The notes under the pieces were generated by a model that was given only the letters and a program-made list of their open reading frames with translations, was not told where the DNA came from and made no database searches. Source: Christensenella sp. UBA6880 (GTDB lineage: Bacteria > Bacillota > Clostridia > Christensenellales > CAG-917). From it: 6,557 nucleotides of DNA. The translations under genes and the position numbers were made by a program. The first letter of the stretch is position 1. Each line of letters begins with the position of its first letter. The stretch is taken from positions 36,714 to 43,270 of the forward strand of contig DKCG01000017.1 of NCBI GenBank assembly GCA_002449145.1, in the 5' to 3' direction. Of this stretch, positions 1 through 6,301 are shown piece by piece.

Positions 1-73
1 AGCGAACGAGGCGGATTGCCTCGCAAACGCCGAAGTCCAAAGCCCGAATGGAAGGGGTGACGTGTTATTTTAA
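1..73 (+). other. Possible tail of an upstream gene or a dispersed repeat, cut by the window edge
   Basis: Two plus-strand frames are open from the left edge. The frame starting at base 2 gives a peptide ending GRGDVLF at a TAA (71-73). The frame starting at base 3 stays open to a TAA at 156-158. Bases 7-12 and 18-23 form a perfect 6-bp inverted repeat (CGAGGC/GCCTCG) with a 5-nt loop. The segment is clearly richer in G+C than bases 74-250 that follow. I do not recognise either peptide as a known domain. The abrupt composition change and the small hairpin would fit the end of a dispersed repeat as well as a gene tail. The sequence to the left is needed to decide. Confidence 0.25.
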
Positions 74-167
74 GATTTACACACTACACTTTTGTAGAGG
101 AAGAATATTTGTTTGTTGCTTCCATCGCGACGATGTTTTCGCAATGATTAACTTGTAAATTTATTTC

Positions 168-196
168 TTGCAAATAATCTCGTTCTATGCTACAAT
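168..196 (+). promoter_or_regulatory. Sigma-A promoter of the flavin oxidoreductase gene
   Basis: TTGCAA (168-173) and TACAAT (191-196) are separated by exactly 17 bp, and the -10 is preceded by TATGC, giving an extended -10 TGn element. Transcription would start near 203 and leave a leader of about 48 nt that carries the palindrome at 219-230 and the ribosome binding site. Just upstream, CTTGTAAAT (152-160) is repeated as CTTGCAAAT (167-175) over the -35. This could be chance in AT-rich DNA or a regulator site. Confidence 0.65.
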
Positions 197-218
197 TATT
201 TAGAAAAATAAAAGTATG

Positions 219-230
219 ACGCGCGCGCGT
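219..230. repeat. 12-bp alternating C/G palindrome in the leader of the oxidoreductase gene
   Basis: ACGCGCGCGCGT is a perfect self-complementary run of alternating purine and pyrimidine. It lies in otherwise AT-rich leader DNA, about 16 bases after the predicted start of transcription and 20 bases before the ATG. It could be an operator just downstream of the promoter, or simple-sequence noise. No arm symmetry extends beyond the 12 bases. Confidence 0.45.
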
Positions 231-250
231 TAAATAATTTAGAGGGAATT

Positions 251-2359
251 ATGGAATACAAAATGCTGTTTTCGCCTATGAAAATAGGTAATTGCGAAAT
301 TAAAAACCGTATCGTTATGTCGCCTATGCTTATGGGCTTCGGTCAGTTCGACGGTTGCGTAACTGAGCAACTTATGGACTATTACGAGGAACGCGCAAAG
401 GGCGGTACGGGTCTTATCATCACCGAAATCACTCGTATCAACGACGTACACGGTTCGGCGGCGTTCGCGCAACTCGGCGCAAGTCACGATTATCAAATTG
501 CGGGTCTTCACGAATTTGCAGAGCGTATACACAAACACGGCGCAAAACTTTTCGTGCAGTTGCATCACCCCGGACGTCAGAACGTCGGTCTTGCAATCGG
601 CACCGTTCCCGTGTGTATCGCAATGACGAGAATGTTCAAGAGTTTCCCCAAAATGCTGTTCAAAATCGCGCCGAAAATCGCGCCGTTTATGTCTAAACAT
701 AATCTTGCGTTGTCGTCGGTGTCCGCGTCGAAGTGCGAGCCGAGTTATTTTGCAGGCGGCAGAGTGCGCGCTTTGAGCCATAGGGAAGTCAAAAAAGTTA
801 TCCGTCAATTTATAGACGGCGCGGTACGTTGCCAAAAAGCGGGTATCGACGGCGTTGAACTTCACGGCACGCACGGTTATCTTATCCAACAATTCCTTTC
901 TCCCAACACCAACCACAGAACGGACGAATACGGCGGAAGTTTTGAAAACAGACTTCGTTTCTTGCGCGAAATCGTGGAAGGAATCCGCAAAGAATGCGGC
1001 AATTATCCCATCATCGTGCGACTTACTCTCGACGAGTTCTATTCCAAAATCGGCAAACCCGAAAAAGGCTATAACTTCGAAACGGGCTTGAAATACGCAA
1101 AGGCTATCGCGGATATGGGCGTTGACGCTATCGACGTTTCGAGTGCGGCTTACGACACGTTCAACTACTGGCTCGAACCCACGAGTTTCGAGTGCGGCTG
1201 GCGTAAATACCTTGCGGCTGCCGTAAAGAAAGAGGTTAAAATTCCTGTTCTTGCAGCAAACCTTATTCGCACCCCCGAACAAGCGGAAAGACAACTCGAA
1301 GAAGGCGATCAGGACTTTGTGTCTCTCGGCAGACCGCTGATTGCGGATCCTCATTGGGCTGAAAAAGCACAAAGCGGTCATGAAAACGAAATCAAACGCT
1401 GCATTTGCTGTCTTTACTGCATCCAAAGCATGCAAGACAATGCATATCACGGTGATCACGGTTATTGTGCGGTCAACCCGACGGTCGGCAGAGAAAAAGA
1501 ATTCGACAATCTTCCCAAAGACGGAAACGGCAGAGTGGTCGTTGTCGTCGGCGCGGGCGTAGCGGGTCTTACTTGCGCGGAAATGCTCGGTCGCAGAGGA
1601 TTCAAAGCAATCGTGCTTGAAAAAGACAACCAAATCGGCGGACAAATTCAACTCGCAGACAAACCGCCCAAGAAAGAAAAACTCGGTTGGTCGTTTGAAG
1701 ATATGCGCACCAACGCGGAAAAATTCGGCGCGGAAATCCACCTTAACACCGAAGCGACGCCTGAAGTTATCGCAAGTTACAATCCGTATGCGGTTGTCGT
1801 CGCAACTGGTGCTTGCGCAGTCAAACCTCGCTCTATCGAGGGCGTAAACCTTGAAAACGTCTACACGACCACGCAAATTTTGAGCGGTGAAGTCAAACTC
1901 GAAAACAAAAAGGTTGCTCTCATCGGCTCGGGTATGACGGGGCTCGAAACGGCGGAATTGCTCGTTGAAGGCGGCAACAAGGTCACAATCGTCGAAATGG
2001 CGGACACTCTCGCACCGGGAACGTGGTTCCAACACCTCGACGACATCGTGCCGAAACTCGACGCAAAGGGAACGCAATATATCCTTTCTCACAAACTAAA
2101 CTCGATTGACGAAAAGGGCATAGTTATCGAACCTGTCAAACTCGACAAGAATCGTAAACCCGTAAGTCAAGGCAAGCCTTATCACGTTGACGCAGACGCG
2201 GTCGTGCTTTCGCTCGGCGCACGCTCGGTCAACTCGCTTGCAAAAGAACTCGAAGGCAAGGTGAAGAATCTTTACGTCATCGGCGACGCGAAGAAGGTCG
2301 GAAGAATTGCGGACGCAACGCGCGAAGCGTATGATGTTGCAATTCACGTAATAAAATGA
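251..2359 (+). CDS. NADH:flavin oxidoreductase, old yellow enzyme / 2-enoate (2,4-dienoyl-CoA) reductase type
   Basis: A 702-residue three-part flavoenzyme. Residues 1 to about 370 form an FMN-binding TIM barrel of the old yellow enzyme family: MSPM at 23-26, QLHHPGR at 103-109, H205-G-T-H208 for substrate binding, and the family signature QQFLSPNTN...DEYGGS at 213-230. A [4Fe-4S] motif follows with C384, C387, C390 and C406. The C-terminal half is an FAD/NAD(P)H module with GAGVAG at 434-439 (FAD), GSGMTG at 559-564 with acidic E582 after the next strand (favours NADH), and the closing GD at 678-679. This is the layout of FadH, 2-enoate reductase and trimethylamine dehydrogenase, and the length fits. 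By family, it would pass electrons from NADH through FAD and Fe-S to FMN to reduce an activated C=C bond; the substrate cannot be read from sequence. AGAGGG at 241-246 sets the ATG at 251. The barrel has an unusual basic, hydrophobic insert around 117-165. It is probably cytoplasmic and monocistronic, with its own promoter and terminator. Confidence 0.93.
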   Translation: MEYKMLFSPMKIGNCEIKNRIVMSPMLMGFGQFDGCVTEQLMDYYEERAKGGTGLIITEITRINDVHGSAAFAQLGASHDYQIAGLHEFAERIHKHGAKLFVQLHHPGRQNVGLAIGTVPVCIAMTRMFKSFPKMLFKIAPKIAPFMSKHNLALSSVSASKCEPSYFAGGRVRALSHREVKKVIRQFIDGAVRCQKAGIDGVELHGTHGYLIQQFLSPNTNHRTDEYGGSFENRLRFLREIVEGIRKECGNYPIIVRLTLDEFYSKIGKPEKGYNFETGLKYAKAIADMGVDAIDVSSAAYDTFNYWLEPTSFECGWRKYLAAAVKKEVKIPVLAANLIRTPEQAERQLEEGDQDFVSLGRPLIADPHWAEKAQSGHENEIKRCICCLYCIQSMQDNAYHGDHGYCAVNPTVGREKEFDNLPKDGNGRVVVVVGAGVAGLTCAEMLGRRGFKAIVLEKDNQIGGQIQLADKPPKKEKLGWSFEDMRTNAEKFGAEIHLNTEATPEVIASYNPYAVVVATGACAVKPRSIEGVNLENVYTTTQILSGEVKLENKKVALIGSGMTGLETAELLVEGGNKVTIVEMADTLAPGTWFQHLDDIVPKLDAKGTQYILSHKLNSIDEKGIVIEPVKLDKNRKPVSQGKPYHVDADAVVLSLGARSVNSLAKELEGKVKNLYVIGDAKKVGRIADATREAYDVAIHVIK

Positions 2360-2462
2360 TCTGCTTTGATATCTTGATAAATAAATAGTAACAATATTTC
2401 GGTTAAAAAAATCAGAGATATCGGATGTATTGACTTTATACGCAATTTTGCCCGGTAAAATG

Positions 2463-2508
2463 CCGCAAAATCGCCTTATGTTATTAATGCGATTTTGCGG
2501 TTGTTTTT
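2463..2508 (+). terminator. Rho-independent terminator between convergent genes, possibly bidirectional
   Basis: A perfect 12-bp stem, CCGCAAAATCGC (2463-2474) with GCGATTTTGCGG (2489-2500), encloses a 14-nt loop and is followed on the plus strand by TTGTTTTT (2501-2508). It ends the oxidoreductase transcript. Read on the minus strand, the same stem is followed by CATTTTA, a weaker T tract that could also end the aminotransferase transcript. A third arm at 2442-2451 can compete for the left arm of this stem. Confidence 0.88.
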
Positions 2509-2577
2509 CATAACTTTGTAATTTATTCTCGAAAGATATAATATAAAAGGTCTTTTACGATTTAACGCAATGTATAT

Positions 2578-3759
2578 TCAACGCAACTCGTTTACAAATT
2601 CCTCGACTAAATCGAGGGCGCGCTTTATGACATCGAGTGAATAAGCGTAACTTATGCGAACATAGTCTTTTCCGCTTTCCCCGAATGCGCCGCCGGGGAC
2701 GACGGCAACGTTTTTTGAATCGAGAAGGGAATACGCAAATTCTTCGCCGTCCATATTTGTTGATTTTACGCTCGGAAAGACGTAAAACGCACCGCGAGGT
2801 TTGAAACATTTTAGTTGCATTTTAGATAGCCGTTCGACGATGTATTTTCTGCGTTTGTCGTACTCGTCGCGCATAAGGTGCACTTCCTTGAAGTTGTCCT
2901 CGAACGAGGCGTTGAGTGCTTCGAGGGCGACGTATTGCGCGGCGGTCGAGGCGCACATAATCGAGTATTGATGTATTTTGAATATCACGTCGATTATCTC
3001 TTTCGGGGCGCAAACGTAGCCGAGCCGCCAACCCGTCATTGCAAAATATTTTGAAAATCCGCTTATCACTATCGTGCGCTCGCGCATACCCTCAAGGGAA
3101 GCAATAGATGTGAATTTTGCACCGTCGTAGGTCAATTCGCCGTATATTTCGTCGCTGAAAACGATTAAATTATGCTTTTTTATCGTCGGCACGAGTCGTT
3201 CGAGGTCGGCTTTTTCCATAATTGCGCCCGTTGGATTGTTGGGGTAGGCGAGCAAAAGACCTTTCGTCTTGCTCGTAATCGCCTTTTGTAGTTCGTCTTC
3301 GGTGAGTTTAAAGTCGTTTTCGATTTTACACTCGATAGGCACGGGGATTCCGCCCGCAAGCAGTACGAGTGGCGCATAGCATACGAAACACGGTTCGGGA
3401 ATAAGGATTTCGTCGCCGTACGCTATCACGGCTCTGAACGCTGCGTCTATGCCTTCGCTTGCGCCTACTGTGATGATAATTTCGTTTTCGGGGTCGTATT
3501 CGACCTTCGAAAACCGTTCCGTATAGACGGATATTGCCTTGCGAAGTTCAAAAAGTCCCGCATTTGCGGTGTATTGCGTTTTGCCTTGCGCAATGCTCTT
3601 GATTCCCGCTTGCGAAAACGCCGTAGGTGTGGAAAAGTCGGGCTCGCCCACGCCGAGCGAAATGCAGTTCTTGCGAGTGGCGGCTATGCCGAAAAATTCG
3701 CGTATACCCGACGGTTTAATGCTTTGCGCTACGGGATTCAGAAGTTTCGAGTAATCCAT
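2578..3759 (-). CDS. Pyridoxal-phosphate aminotransferase, class I (aspartate/aromatic aminotransferase family)
   Basis: A 393-residue fold-type I aminotransferase of normal full length. By family, it moves an amino group between an amino acid and a 2-oxo acid using PLP, in the cytoplasm. Visible landmarks: LGVGEPDF at 35-42; GASEGI at 99-104 at the cofactor phosphate; YPNNPTG at 172-178 with the conserved Asn; SDEIY at 202-206 with D203 for the pyridine nitrogen; SGFSK at 233-237 with K237 as the Schiff-base lysine; R245 in WRLGY; and R368 in VRIS for the substrate carboxylate. All catalytic residues are present. The N-terminal PSGIREFF resembles the PatA/AraT-like group of Bacillota, so aromatic, branched-chain or N-acetyl-diaminopimelate donors are all possible. 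The start is ATG at 3757-3759, with AGAGG (3764-3768) four bases upstream. It lies 89 bp downstream of the permease on the same strand. Confidence 0.93.
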   Translation of the reverse strand: MDYSKLLNPVAQSIKPSGIREFFGIAATRKNCISLGVGEPDFSTPTAFSQAGIKSIAQGKTQYTANAGLFELRKAISVYTERFSKVEYDPENEIIITVGASEGIDAAFRAVIAYGDEILIPEPCFVCYAPLVLLAGGIPVPIECKIENDFKLTEDELQKAITSKTKGLLLAYPNNPTGAIMEKADLERLVPTIKKHNLIVFSDEIYGELTYDGAKFTSIASLEGMRERTIVISGFSKYFAMTGWRLGYVCAPKEIIDVIFKIHQYSIMCASTAAQYVALEALNASFEDNFKEVHLMRDEYDKRRKYIVERLSKMQLKCFKPRGAFYVFPSVKSTNMDGEEFAYSLLDSKNVAVVPGGAFGESGKDYVRISYAYSLDVIKRALDLVEEFVNELR

Positions 3760-3793
3760 TTTGCCTCTTTTCAGGTCGATTTTAATAATGTTT

Positions 3794-3823
3794 TTTATAA
3801 CATATAATGTATGATTTTGTCAC
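3794..3823 (-). promoter_or_regulatory. Promoter candidate for the aminotransferase gene
   Basis: Read on the minus strand: GTGACA (3823-3818, five of six consensus bases), an 18-bp spacer ending in TGT, then TATAAA (3799-3794). The TGT gives an extended -10. Transcription would start near 3787, leaving a leader of about 28 nt with the AGAGG ribosome binding site. No convincing terminator separates the permease stop codon from this site, so the aminotransferase may be read both from here and by read-through from the permease. Confidence 0.5.
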
Positions 3824-3848
3824 GCAAATTTTTACTGATTGAAAAAGG

Positions 3849-5156
3849 TTAAATCAAAAGCATAATTTCAAGTCCGCCTATTGCGGCGAAAAGGGCGGGA
3901 ACGCCAACGAGAAAACCGCGTTTTACAAAATCAATAAAGGTGAATTTGACGTTTTGAGTTTTAAGAATCGAGTTCCACATAATAGCGGCAAGCGCGCCTA
4001 TGGGGGTGAGTAACGCGCCGAGATTCGAGCCTATTATCGAAGCGTAAATCGCGCCTTTGAGGTTTTGCGCGGACACGCTTTGAAGAATTTGAGAATACAA
4101 AACCGACATCGGTATGTTGTTCATAAGGTTTGCAAAAAGCGCGGACGTAGTGCCGAAAGTGAGGGCGCAATCGGCGTTTTGCAAGGAAGCGGCAAGGTAT
4201 TCGGTTACACCGCATTGATTGAGCGAAAGCACGATGACGAACATCGAAAGCAGAAACGGCACGAGTTGCCACGGAAGCCGCGCAATGGTTTTTCCTATTG
4301 GTTTTAGCGACTTCTTTTGCGCAAGCGTCGCTATGGTGCTTGCCACGAGAACGATTCCGAACGCGCAAAGCGACACAATCCACATTTCAACGCCGATATA
4401 CGACGATATTGCAAGCATTATAGTTGCGAGGCACAACACTACGAGACCTATGACAAGGCAAGGTTTGTTGTCGATTGTCACTTCGCGCTCGTGCGCGTTC
4501 ATAGGTGCGGAAAGTTTCTTTCTGAACATCAGATACAGTATCGCAAGGGAAGAAAGCCCTGCAAAAATCGTCGGAAGCGCCATTACGCCGACGTATTCGG
4601 CAAAGCCGACTTTCATCGACGTGGCAAGGTAGATGTTCGTCGGATTGCCGATTATCAAAAACATACTGTAAGTGTTTGCGGCGACAAATTCTGTGAAGAT
4701 AAAAGGAATCGGGTCGATGTCGCAGTTTCGCGCAAAATAGCAGATAAAGGGCGTAAAAGTGAGGATAATCACGTCGTTTGAAGTGAAAATCGTCAATATC
4801 GACGTTGTGATATACAAGAGGAAAAACAACTTTTTCTGACTTGCGCCCGCCTTTTTGAGCACGGCGTTTGCGAGCCATTTGAAAAAGCCTATTTCGTCGA
4901 GATACACGCTTAACGCGGTCATCGAAAGGAACAATACGAGGATTTTGAGCGGATTCACTTCGTCGTTAGAGGTGAATTGCGCCCAAACAGACTTTGCGTC
5001 CACGCCGCCGGCAGCAAGCAGGATTATCGCGCATACAAAGGGAATGAGCCAGTACAGACTCAATCCGATTTTGCCTATGCGCAGGCGCAGATTGAAAAGC
5101 GTAGAGAGCAAGATGCCCAGCGCGCAGATTATGAATACACTCAGTTGAAACGCCAT
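3849..5156 (-). CDS. ArsB/NhaD/SLC13-like inner-membrane permease, substrate unknown
   Basis: A 435-residue integral membrane protein that is hydrophobic nearly throughout, with about 11-12 membrane segments by eye. Family landmarks come in two halves, as expected for the inverted-repeat ion transporter fold: FTSNDVIILTFTPF at 124-137 and GNPTN at 170-174 in the first half, NLMNNIPMS at 343-351 and GSNLGALLTPIGALA at 376-390 in the second. The Asn-Pro-Thr and Asn-Asn-Ile-Pro loops are the usual substrate- and Na+-binding re-entrant tips. The motifs are close to the arsenite-pump ArsB/COG1055 branch, but no arsR, arsA or arsC gene is nearby, so export of arsenite should not be assumed; import of an organic anion or Na+/H+ exchange are alternatives. 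FTSND also occurs at 61-65, outside the recognised motif. The start is ATG at 5154-5156 with a GAGGA site (5165-5161). It is first in a possible two-gene unit with the aminotransferase. Confidence 0.85.
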   Translation of the reverse strand: MAFQLSVFIICALGILLSTLFNLRLRIGKIGLSLYWLIPFVCAIILLAAGGVDAKSVWAQFTSNDEVNPLKILVLFLSMTALSVYLDEIGFFKWLANAVLKKAGASQKKLFFLLYITTSILTIFTSNDVIILTFTPFICYFARNCDIDPIPFIFTEFVAANTYSMFLIIGNPTNIYLATSMKVGFAEYVGVMALPTIFAGLSSLAILYLMFRKKLSAPMNAHEREVTIDNKPCLVIGLVVLCLATIMLAISSYIGVEMWIVSLCAFGIVLVASTIATLAQKKSLKPIGKTIARLPWQLVPFLLSMFVIVLSLNQCGVTEYLAASLQNADCALTFGTTSALFANLMNNIPMSVLYSQILQSVSAQNLKGAIYASIIGSNLGALLTPIGALAAIMWNSILKTQNVKFTFIDFVKRGFLVGVPALFAAIGGLEIMLLI

Positions 5157-5180
5157 ATTTTCCTCGTTCGTACAGCCGCT

Positions 5181-5209
5181 ATTATGCTCTCAATCGACCA
5201 AAAACGCAA
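5181..5209 (-). promoter_or_regulatory. Promoter candidate for the permease gene
   Basis: On the minus strand, CATAAT (5186-5181) matches five of six -10 bases, with TTGCGT (5209-5204) 17 bp upstream as a weak -35. The start would be near 5174, giving a leader of about 18 nt that includes the GAGGA ribosome binding site. The weak -35 suggests dependence on an activator or low expression. It lies back to back with the promoter of the DegV-family gene. Confidence 0.42.
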
Positions 5210-5220
5210 CGGTTTCGACT

Positions 5221-5260
5221 CGTTTTGCAACATGCTTTCGCAAATTTGACGTTTTGCGAC
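5221..5260. promoter_or_regulatory. Repeated 11-mer in the divergent promoter region, possible operator
   Basis: CGTTTTGCAAC (5221-5231) is repeated as CGTTTTGCGAC (5250-5260), 29 bp later and differing at one base. A reverse-oriented relative, CGCAAAAACG, lies at 5291-5300 within the spacer of the plus-strand promoter. The sites lie between the two divergent promoters, where a shared regulator would act. No regulator gene is present in the window, so this is inference from position and repetition only. Confidence 0.35.
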
Positions 5261-5280
5261 AATCGTTGTGTTTATCGCTA

Positions 5281-5309
5281 TGGACAAAATCGCAAAAACG
5301 TGATAATAT
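5281..5309 (+). promoter_or_regulatory. Promoter of the DegV-family gene
   Basis: TGGACA (5281-5286, five of six consensus bases), a 17-bp spacer ending in TGA (5301-5303, extended -10), then TAATAT (5304-5309). The predicted start near 5316 leaves about 18 nt before the ATG at 5334, enough for the AGAGGTG ribosome binding site (5321-5327). It leaves too little room for a start at the GTG at 5325. Confidence 0.55.
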
Positions 5310-5333
5310 ATTTGCTATCAAGAGGTGACATCT

Positions 5334-6194
5334 ATGTTTGAAATCGTAACCGACAATGCCGCAGACCTTTTTGAAGGCTATTATGACGAAAATCCCACGA
5401 GGCGTTTGCCTTTTTCGTTCACGCTCGAAGACCACTTCTACGAGAAAGACGACGAGTATCCCATCGAACTGTTCTATGAAAAGTTGAAAGCGGGAAAACT
5501 CGTCAAAACCTCTCAAATCAATCCCCACGACGCCGAAGTTATGTTCGAGCAAGTGCTTCAAGAGGGCAAGGACTTGCTTTATATCGGTTTCTCGTCGGGT
5601 ATGAGCGGCAGTTTCGACAACATATCCTACATCGCAAAAGGCTTGCGTATCAAATATCCCGACAGAAAGATTATCGTCGTCGATACGCTTGCGGGCGCGG
5701 GCGGCGAAGGCTTGCTCGTCTATTATGCAAAGAAAATGCAAAACGAGGGCAAGAGTATGGAAAAAATCGCCGAATGGGTTGAAAATCACAAACTCAACGC
5801 GCACCATTGCTTCATCGTCAGCGACCTCATCAACCTTCGCAACAGCGGACGTATTTCCACGCTCGCCGCGCTTTTCGGTATGATAGTGCATATCAACCCC
5901 GTGCTCGAACTTACAACGCAAGGAAAAATCGGTATCGTTACAAAGTCCATTGGCAGAAAGAAGTCGATTTCCGAAATGGTCAAGTTTTTCAAGACCAATT
6001 ACATCAAGGACGACAACGATTTTATCCTCATCGGACACACCAATTGTCCCGAAGAAGCCCACGCCTTCGGCGCGCAAATCGAGCAACATTCGGGCGGTAT
6101 TCCCGTAAAGTACGGATACATCAACCGTTTGGTGTCGGGCTGCGCGGGGTATAATGCTCTTGCCGTGTTCTTTATGGGCAAAACTCGCGTTTGA
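5334..6194 (+). CDS. DegV-family (FakB-like) fatty-acid-binding protein with altered C-terminal motif
   Basis: A 286-residue cytoplasmic protein of normal DegV length. Family landmarks: FEIVTDNAADL at 2-12; KTSQINP at 58-64 (the TSQ ligand-head loop); SSGMSGS at 87-93; VVDT at 115-118; DLINLRNSGRIS at 164-175; and INPVLELTTQGKI at 187-199. DegV proteins bind a single fatty acid; FakB members present it to the kinase FakA for phosphorylation and phospholipid synthesis. No fakA is in the window, so a FakB role is inference. The usual C-terminal Gly-x-His-x-Gly-Pro-Gly loop reads SGCAGYN at 268-274 here, with Cys270 where the ligand-contacting His is expected. The start is ATG at 5334, because AGAGGTG (5321-5327) sits six bases upstream; the in-frame GTG at 5325 is inside that ribosome binding site. 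It is divergent from the permease. Its TGA abuts the structured repeat region. Confidence 0.9.
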   Translation: MFEIVTDNAADLFEGYYDENPTRRLPFSFTLEDHFYEKDDEYPIELFYEKLKAGKLVKTSQINPHDAEVMFEQVLQEGKDLLYIGFSSGMSGSFDNISYIAKGLRIKYPDRKIIVVDTLAGAGGEGLLVYYAKKMQNEGKSMEKIAEWVENHKLNAHHCFIVSDLINLRNSGRISTLAALFGMIVHINPVLELTTQGKIGIVTKSIGRKKSISEMVKFFKTNYIKDDNDFILIGHTNCPEEAHAFGAQIEQHSGGIPVKYGYINRLVSGCAGYNALAVFFMGKTRV

Positions 6195-6221
6195 GTGCGC
6201 TATTGAGCGCATAGCGGCGTC

Positions 6222-6284
6222 AGACACCTTCGCCCGTCAACTCATTTACGTTTTGTAAATTATGGTTGCCGTGCGAAAGTATCT
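6222..6284 (-). repeat. 63-nt palindrome, copy 1, probable structured RNA element
   Basis: The outer arms 6222-6233 and 6273-6284 pair at 10 of 12 positions. Inside these lie CAAC/GTTG (6238-6241, 6265-6268) and ATTTAC/GTAAAT (6244-6249, 6255-6260) around a 5-nt loop. The two outer mismatches (6225 with 6281, 6228 with 6278) are C/A on the plus strand and so G-U in a minus-strand RNA. This is why the minus strand is chosen. It has no clear T tract, so it is not a typical terminator. Confidence 0.7.
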
Positions 6285-6301
6285 TCCTTGCTCTGCATCT
6301 C

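Noticed and set aside
74..167. Further gene or riboswitch upstream of the oxidoreductase promoter
   Set aside because: Only short weak inverted repeats (such as GGAAG/CTTCC at 99-103 and 119-123) and no coding signal. The segment lies upstream of the promoter, so it would not be in the leader.
239..2092. 617-residue minus-strand open frame
   Set aside because: It lies antisense and in codon register with a clearly conserved flavoenzyme. Its translation is rich in Arg, Phe, His and Val with no recognisable domain, and it has no promoter or ribosome binding site of its own.
2516..2542. Plus-strand promoter TTGTAA/TATAAT between the convergent genes
   Set aside because: The TATAAT is perfect, but the spacing is only 15 bp and no plus-strand gene follows; it would give antisense RNA to the aminotransferase. 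AT-rich chance is more likely.
3849..5156. Arsenic-resistance operon
   Set aside because: The permease shares ArsB-like motifs, but no arsenic regulator, ATPase or reductase gene is nearby and the downstream gene is an aminotransferase.
5325..6194. GTG start for the DegV-family gene
   Set aside because: The GTG is part of the AGAGGTG ribosome binding site, and DegV proteins normally begin with the short strand seen from the ATG at 5334.
6196..6211. Terminator of the DegV-family gene
   Set aside because: The 6-bp hairpin is perfect but is followed by AGCGGCGT-type sequence, not a T tract. It fits better as part of the repeat unit.
5190..6227. 345-residue minus-strand open frame over the DegV-family gene
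   Set aside because: It is a codon-register shadow of the real gene. It would begin inside the structured repeat and run into the divergent promoter region, and its protein has no known motif.
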